Assembly (NCBI RefSeq): GCF_001949145.1
Contig: NW_019091444.1
Location: 1,042,273-1,072,573 of the forward strand
Direction: 5' to 3'
DNA from: Acanthaster planci
Lineage: Eukaryota > Echinodermata > Asteroidea > Valvatida > Acanthasteridae
Length of the DNA stretch: 30,301 nucleotides
Under the pieces are notes generated by a model. It was not told the origin of the DNA and made no database searches. It saw only the letters and a list, made by a program, of their open reading frames with translations. Positions 25,460 to 30,301 of this stretch are shown here, one piece after another. Both the position numbers and the translations under genes were made by a program. Position 1 is the first letter of the stretch; each line of letters begins with the position of its first letter.

Positions 25460-25958
25460 GCGCCTAAGCAATAAAGATTTTTCGAATTACCTCAAAGGAA
25501 TGTTTCTACAGTACTTGTATATACACATTTTGATATCTTAATCGATTATTTTATGCGAACGCGTTCATAAAATTGTAAGAGCAAGTGAGAAAAAAATGAG
25601 TAGAATTCTCTGACGCAAATGATGATATCTCACCTTATTGTCACAAACCTTAAGCTTCGATTTGATCTTTTACAAATGGAGGCAGAAAGTATGATTGATT
25701 TTCTTCCTTATTTCATAATCGAATTCCCGTGGAATATGAACAACAAAAATTTTCCCAACATAAATTTTCCAGAAAGGTAGTGGGCTCACAAATTGGCTTG
25801 TGCCTTGTCCACGCAAACCAGAATCTGCACTGGGCCTTTCTTAATTGATATATATCAGTTTAATACAAACTCGAAGAAATATTCTTTGCTGCGTTTTCTC
25901 TGATAAACACGACTGGAAGAAACTTGCGAGAACTGACCTTTCACTGTTATGTCCGCAG

Positions 25959-26035
25959 GAAGCTTTTCTCATCGACCCAACAAATTCTGTGTAAAAGCCA
26001 CTGGTTCCCGTTCCTTTGAGTCAGAACTTTAACAG
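25959..26035 (+). other. Possible spliced non-coding exon
   Basis: A very good acceptor (pyrimidine-rich tract, then GTCCGCAG) and a strong donor (AACAG|GTAAGC) border 77 bases. All three frames contain a stop, so it would be UTR or long non-coding RNA. No partner exon was identified. Confidence 0.25.
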
Positions 26036-26139
26036 GTAAGCCTCTGGAACCATTTATGGAAGTTTATGGCGATTTTTTTTTGAGAAAAGAGGGGGAACGG
26101 CCGAAATTCATTTTAAAAATCTATACAAATATGTTTTCA

Positions 26140-26145
26140 TTTAAT
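26140..26145 (-). promoter_or_regulatory. Possible poly(A) signal ATTAAA for the membrane-protein gene
   Basis: The minus strand reads ATTAAA here, about 86 bases after the stop codon at 26231-26233. ATTAAA is the commonest variant of AATAAA. No better hexamer is nearer. Confidence 0.4.
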
Positions 26146-26230
26146 CGAATCACGTGCCCGACTGTTTTGGCCCCCATCGCCTCAAAAATATTGACTCTTG
26201 ACTCCCCCCCCAAAAAAAAAGAATTGAAGA

Positions 26231-28865
26231 TCAAGTATGGTAAGGTGTGGGCACCCCCTCCCCAGGGTCACCGTCATCCTCGTTTTCATCCTCGTCCGGA
26301 TTGGGGTCGTCAATGTAGATGTCATTGATGCTGATCTGCGAGTACCGCACAGCCTCGTGGGGGTTGAAGTACAACCTCGCTCTCTGGTAGACGACCCACA
26401 CCCCCAGCAGGATGCCGATAGTCACCAGGATCCCCATGATGACCAGGCCGGTCTTGGCCCTCGCCGTCAGGTCGCCCATTTTCTGTGAAGTGTGGGTAGA
26501 AAACCAAACGATGGAGGGTTATTTGCCTATGTTGTCCTCGTGTCTGTATCAAAGTACATGTATTTTGCACCCGGTGTGCCGTTTGTGGGTTTAGCCTGCG
26601 TGCCAGGGTCGCTTGCACTCTCGTGCAGGCGTTGACCAAAGTTTCCGGGGGCCGAGTTGCGAAGACAAAAACAAATTCCAATCACGTTTGCAGTCCCACA
26701 ACATCCTTGTTTCGAAGGTGCGTTGTTTCCTACAACTACGTCAAGCCAGTAACTTTGTCTTGGCAAGCAAAATGTAACTTTCCCCATTCAGTACTTCGTG
26801 TGGATGGGCCTACAAGGTGACGTGAGTTTAAAAATTGAGTCACAAAAAGGCTCCAAAATATTGACACCACGATTTCAAAAAATGGCGCCATCAGTTGTCT
26901 CCATAGTGAAAGGCAACGGTCCCGACATAAGATAAGAGCATTCCATTTCCTCTAACAACTCCATTTTGTAATGTTCAAAGTAAATTCCGGTAAATTCTCG
27001 AGTAAACAAAAACAACCTGTTTCGTCACGCCACTGTTCCCGGAGAGAAACTGAACGATGGACGATCGTCTAACCTCTGGCATCGGTGACGTCAGCAGTGC
27101 TTTTATTCTGGAAGTGTCGTTGACGCTTAAATTCCCTGCGATTGACTGGAATAATCTGAAAGAGTTGGAGAATTAAGCCCAGCTTTGAAACAATAAATCA
27201 TTGTTCCACAGTGGAAACACTTGTTGCATAAATACAGCGTACACTTTATGTAAGCCATACTTAAAAGGTCGTAGTTTTATGTGTTATGTACTGACTCAAA
27301 CCCATTTTCCAACAGTAAAGATTGATATTTTGAAAATTGTTACAAACTTGTTATTCCGGAGGTAAGTCATGATTGATCGTATAGTTCTTTCCAGTGTCAT
27401 GTTGTTACCATCGCTATGACAACTTTTGTTGTTAATTTTGTTGTTAAAATGTTAATCCCATTTGTGCGACGTCATCCAGGTTCATCTTTTTTTTACAGCG
27501 GCACACTTTCATGTGTTCCATTTCTTGTAGTCAACAGCGAGGGACATGTCTCTTACCTCAGGCTGTCTCCTGCAAACGTCGGATAGCAGTGTTTAAGAAT
27601 ATCGGCGGCTCCTTCCCGAAACTATAGTCAAACGGAAGTGAAATCACTCTGTTTAATCACGTTTCCGTCGTAGTTTTCCTCATAAATCCTGAACTCATGA
27701 ATTCATTTAGTTCTCACCGGAATTCCAGCATGTACACTTTCTCGTGGAAATCTGTACATTGTACTACATATTAGTAAGGGCTTTATGGAGCAAGACAGTT
27801 TTTTGGAGGGAGGTGATTAGATTGCAACCAATATTTATCGAAAAAAGCTCTGAAGTCTCTCTCAAGTCTCAGACCTCAGATGCTCGTCTCACCTTCTTCT
27901 CAGCCGGCCCTGACAGGATATTGAGGGCAACAAGGTTCAGTTTCGAGCAAGGCATATCGTTGTATTTCGTGTCCGTGCAGAACATCTTCGACAGCGACCG
28001 GAAGAAAGACCACTGGTCTGCGGAAGAAGTCACCTATGCAAAATATTGGGAAATCAGATTATAAATTCACTATTCAACAGCGAATAAATCTTATTATCAC
28101 AACAATTACCTTCATTACTTTCATAGTATAAATTCTGAATGTTACTCGCCATTAGTAGCAATTTATCTAATCACCATCACCACTTATAAAAGCACCACAT
28201 ATCACCAACATCACTACCATAATTGTAAATACCTCCTTTGATTTATAGCCGCCTTTCTCCGTATCCGTGGACAGACATCCCAGGCACGCGTTGGAGTTGG
28301 CAACTTCGTTCTCCCCTACCACCTGCCCCAGGCCATTCGCAGCGACCCCACACCCGTCCAGCAGGCAGCACATCCGGGCGATCCCGGGCCGGAGGCCCTC
28401 TACGAAATTTCCCAGGATCTTGTTGATGAAGGCGTCCTTAGCCAGGCACTGCACCAGGTTCTCCCCGCCCTTCTTGCACTTGGCCACCACCTCCCCGCTG
28501 ATTTTCCTCTCAATCAGGCTGTCCGTGCGCAGCGAGTCGAGGCTCGTGCTCCCCGTTTGGCCGCACTGGGCCAAAACCGACGAGCTGGCGGTAGGGGCCG
28601 ACCCCTTGACGCCGCGGTCCGGCGGCGAAACCCCCTCGGCGTTCAGGGAGGACGACAGAGAGCACAATATCAACTGCGTTTTGACTTTGGAGTACTGCTG
28701 CAGCAATTTGAAGAAGAGGAACCCGGGTTCCAAGGGCTCAGGTGGGGCTTCGTTACTGAGAGATGAAAAGGATGATCCACAGAGAGCTAACAAGAGGAAG
28801 GCGAAGATGGAACCGAAACGAAGACAGGAAAGCAAAGAAGACATCCACGTCAAGATGCCCGCCAT
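26231..28865 (-). CDS. Single-pass type I membrane protein, three exons, family not recognised
   Basis: Exons on the minus strand are 28865-28233 (211 codons), 28033-27893 (47 codons) and 26482-26231 (83 codons plus TGA), all joined in phase 0. Donors are AGGAG|GTATTT and GAAGAAG|GTGAGA; acceptors are TTTTGCATAG and CACTTCACAG. The 341-residue product has a signal peptide (hydrophobic core about 17-29), an ectodomain with about 11 cysteines, including MCCLLDGCG in exon 1 and MFCTD...MPCSK in exon 2, and no N-X-S/T sequon. The membrane segment is about 269-290 (TGLVIMGILVTIGILLGVWV). The short tail has a YSQI motif of the YxxO sorting type and an acidic stretch (DEDENEDD). The start ATG has a strong context, CCAAGATGG, inside a YY1-like element. 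It is divergent to the kinesin gene. It would act at the plasma membrane or in endosomes; function is unknown. Confidence 0.8.
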
Positions 28866-28869
28866 CTTG
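28859..28869 (-). promoter_or_regulatory. YY1-like element CAAGATGGCGG at the start codon
   Basis: The minus strand reads CAAGATGGCGG, matching the YY1 consensus AANATGGCGGC at nearly all positions, with the ATG being the start codon of the membrane-protein gene. YY1 sites of this type mark TATA-less promoters just downstream of the transcription start. Confidence 0.5.
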
Positions 28870-30183
28870 GCCTCTTGTATGTTTATGCAGAAACCTTTGA
28901 CGCCTCTTTGACCTCCCCACTGTCACAGCGTCAGCATCTGCATCATCGATTTTTCTCACACGTATAGACGGAGAGCTCTTCAATCACACCACACAAGCAT
29001 CCTTCTCCTTTTACATTTAGCGACGACTGTTGCATGTTGCCAAAATTATTCTACGGCTAATGCATGTAGAAATAATAGACATAATGCACGCAAACACATG
29101 GCCACAAAAATTGGACGAGTCAAATTTACGCCCCGAGCAATTTGCAAAATTTCATATTAATATATATTAATATTAAACTTTATTAATGTGGTTAGAATTA
29201 GGCCTAAAATTGCGCTTTTAAAATAGCAGACAAGAATTCTGGAGGTAGGCGACACGTACCCGTACAGACGAAGGACACGAAGGAGATAGTTCTCGCTAAT
29301 ATAATTAAACTGCGAGGTGTTAACCATCTCCCCTCCGCATTCCAGCCCAAGAGGAGTTAAAATTGGTTCTGTCTCATTTTCGCCCCGGAAATGTCAGATA
29401 TTTTGAATTGCCCCCGGCGGTGGCATTTAGGAATTAGTTTCTTTCTCTTCCTTCCTGTAAGAGCGTGTATTCAGTCAAAACGGACAAAAATGCAAAAGCA
29501 AACAAGAAAACACGTGAAAAGTTCATCGAGGTTACATGAAGATACTCCCAATTTGGGGGACCCCTAAAATATCGCCCACAATGAAACTTTGTGCTGGATC
29601 TTTAAGTTTTTTGAGCTCTACCCTCAATGAACTTTTTCAAAACTTAAAGCAGGGCACTCTGCGTCCTTGCACTATGAGTGTACTGTCTTGTCCACATAAT
29701 GCAAAAAATTGCTCCGAAAAAAAATGAAAATGCCACCATGTGATTTCTAGCGAAAGATTTTTTAGAAATTATTCTCTGTGTCGTGACGGCAGTCTTTAAG
29801 ATGCTGCGGCACTGAGAAGTGTGAAATATGCAACGAGCTACATAGTATGCTCATGAATAACTTATTTCATGCTGACGGCCCGGCCCAAATCTGACTGATT
29901 TCAAAGTCCACGATGCCACGATGCGTGTGATTTGATATAGCAACTAGCTCGCCGATCCATGCATTGCGTGTCCCCTGTTTTCTCTTTAGTGTACACATTT
30001 TTTCTTTAACAGTGGTGTTAATTTTTTTCTAATTCGTCAGTTTGTGTCCCATCACTACGATAAATGTAATGTAATATTTATTTCTTGAACTTGTTTTTCA
30101 GGGTTATAGTGATTTATTTTTTTTTAAAGATCATCAATTACTATCCAGGGGGATGCTGCCGCGCGATGCAACAGCGACGTAAA
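28866..30183. other. Divergent intergenic region (possible bidirectional promoter)
   Basis: The 1.3 kb between two start codons facing away from each other. It holds a very AT-rich stretch with ATTAATATATATTAATATTAA at about 29157-29176 and no TATA box in a convincing place for either gene. No exon or repeat family was recognised. Confidence 0.5.
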
Positions 30184-30194
30184 CAAGATGGCGG
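30184..30194 (+). promoter_or_regulatory. YY1-like element CAAGATGGCGG at the kinesin start codon
   Basis: The same 11-mer as at 28859-28869, here on the + strand and again containing the start codon. It supports 30188 as the true start and suggests a TATA-less promoter close upstream. Confidence 0.5.
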
Positions 30195-30229
30195 AGAATG
30201 TGAAAGTCGCTGTACGAGTTCGGCCATTC
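30188..30229 (+). CDS. Kinesin motor protein, first coding exon (partial, runs out of window)
   Basis: ATG at 30188 opens MAENVKVAVRVRPF, the first beta strand of a kinesin motor domain; VKVAVRVRPF is typical of kinesin-3 (KIF1/13/14/16 group). The motor would hydrolyse ATP to walk along microtubules with cargo. After codon 14 the open frame reads ISFERQCLFF..., which does not resemble a kinesin, so the exon must end about there. The bases following Phe-14 are ATATCCTTT, a match to the U12-type donor, giving a phase-0 exon end at 30229. The start is supported by strong context and a YY1-like motif. Subfamily is tentative as only 14 residues are visible. Confidence 0.75.
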
Positions 30230-30238
30230 ATATCCTTT
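30230..30238 (+). promoter_or_regulatory. Putative U12-type (AT-AC) 5' splice site
   Basis: ATATCCTTT directly after the codon for Phe-14 matches the minor-spliceosome AT-AC donor consensus (ATATCCTT). No usable GT donor lies just after the conserved VRVRPF; the nearest, GTGTTT at about 30246, is weak and would add non-kinesin residues. The branch site and AC acceptor are outside the window. Confidence 0.6.
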
Positions 30239-30301
30239 GAAAGGCAGTGTTTGTTTTTTTCAACCCATATTTTTGTGCAAAGAAGCATTGTGTGGTCTGG
30301 T

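Larger units (their letters stand above)
23180..26139. other. Mostly non-coding region with small repeats
   Basis: Contains a perfect inverted repeat CGCGATA/TATCGCG near 23313-23335, a direct repeat pair (24625 and 25088), two AGGGCGCCCT palindromes (25145, 25448), a coding-like + strand ORF 24086-24282 ending at a donor (CGTAG|GTATGC), and a splice-bordered segment at 25959-26035. No gene can be confirmed. Confidence 0.35.
30153..30240 (+). other. Two short upstream ORFs before the kinesin start
   Basis: ATG at 30153 opens a 9-codon ORF that stops at 30182, before the kinesin ATG. ATG at 30166 opens a 24-codon ORF in another frame that overlaps the start and, without splicing, ends at 30240. 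They matter only if the transcript begins upstream of them, which is not known; an AG at 30147-30148 could also be a splice acceptor. Confidence 0.3.

Noticed and set aside
27744-28064. 106-codon + strand ORF
   Set aside because: The minus strand holds a better exon (27893-28033) with both splice sites and matching phase, so the + strand ORF is a shadow.
28267-28911. 214-codon + strand ORF
   Set aside because: It is the antisense shadow of the first exon of the membrane-protein gene, which has a signal peptide, a donor and partner exons.
30188-30301. Continuous 38-codon kinesin ORF to the window end
   Set aside because: After MAENVKVAVRVRPF the translation no longer resembles a kinesin, and a U12-type donor follows, so the rest is taken as intron.

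Overview
The window is nuclear DNA from an animal, not a prokaryote or phage. It has short exons with GT-AG borders, long AT-rich introns, canonical AATAAA and TATA signals, several families of small DNA transposons and a 48-base assembly gap in a minisatellite. The organism is probably a marine invertebrate, perhaps an invertebrate deuterostome (echinoderm, hemichordate or cephalochordate). That guess rests only on gene structure, repeat style and many GGCCTAC-type words, and I cannot name a species.

Layout. (1) 484-3875, + strand: the 3' end of a gene for an RS-rich splicing factor, best matched to the Prp40 family (PRPF40A/B). Four phase-0 exons, a stop at 3637 and AATAAA at 3844. Its last intron holds a 902-bp Tc1/mariner-pogo-type element with TIRs and a TA target duplication. 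(2) 4439-5044: a hAT-type MITE with an 8-bp target duplication whose right arm has expanded into a 12-bp minisatellite. (3) 6275-10901, - strand: a tentative gene for a small secreted protein. The signal-peptide exon (10797-10901) is reasonably supported, the last exon (6275-6502) is weak. (4) 11-26 kb: mostly non-coding. It holds three copies of a long palindromic MITE, a SINE-like repeat, a degenerate GATC/TGACC repeat, a strong minus-strand promoter with a first exon (22.06-22.33 kb), several weakly supported exons and a possible cysteine-rich peptide (18240-18491). (5) 26231-28865, - strand: a complete three-exon gene for a single-pass membrane protein of 341 residues that I do not recognise. 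Its middle exon lies hidden under a longer antisense ORF. (6) 30188-end, + strand: the first coding exon of a kinesin (kinesin-3-like N-terminus), cut by the window edge and followed by what looks like a minor-spliceosome (U12, AT-AC) donor.

Genes 5 and 6 are divergent, with start codons 1.3 kb apart, and both starts sit in the same 11-mer CAAGATGGCGG, a YY1-like element. The genes do not form an operon or an obvious pathway. The most notable points are the U12-type donor in the kinesin gene, the unrecognised membrane protein with its hidden exon and possible read-through isoform, the hAT element carrying the minisatellite, and the cluster of three palindromic MITEs.
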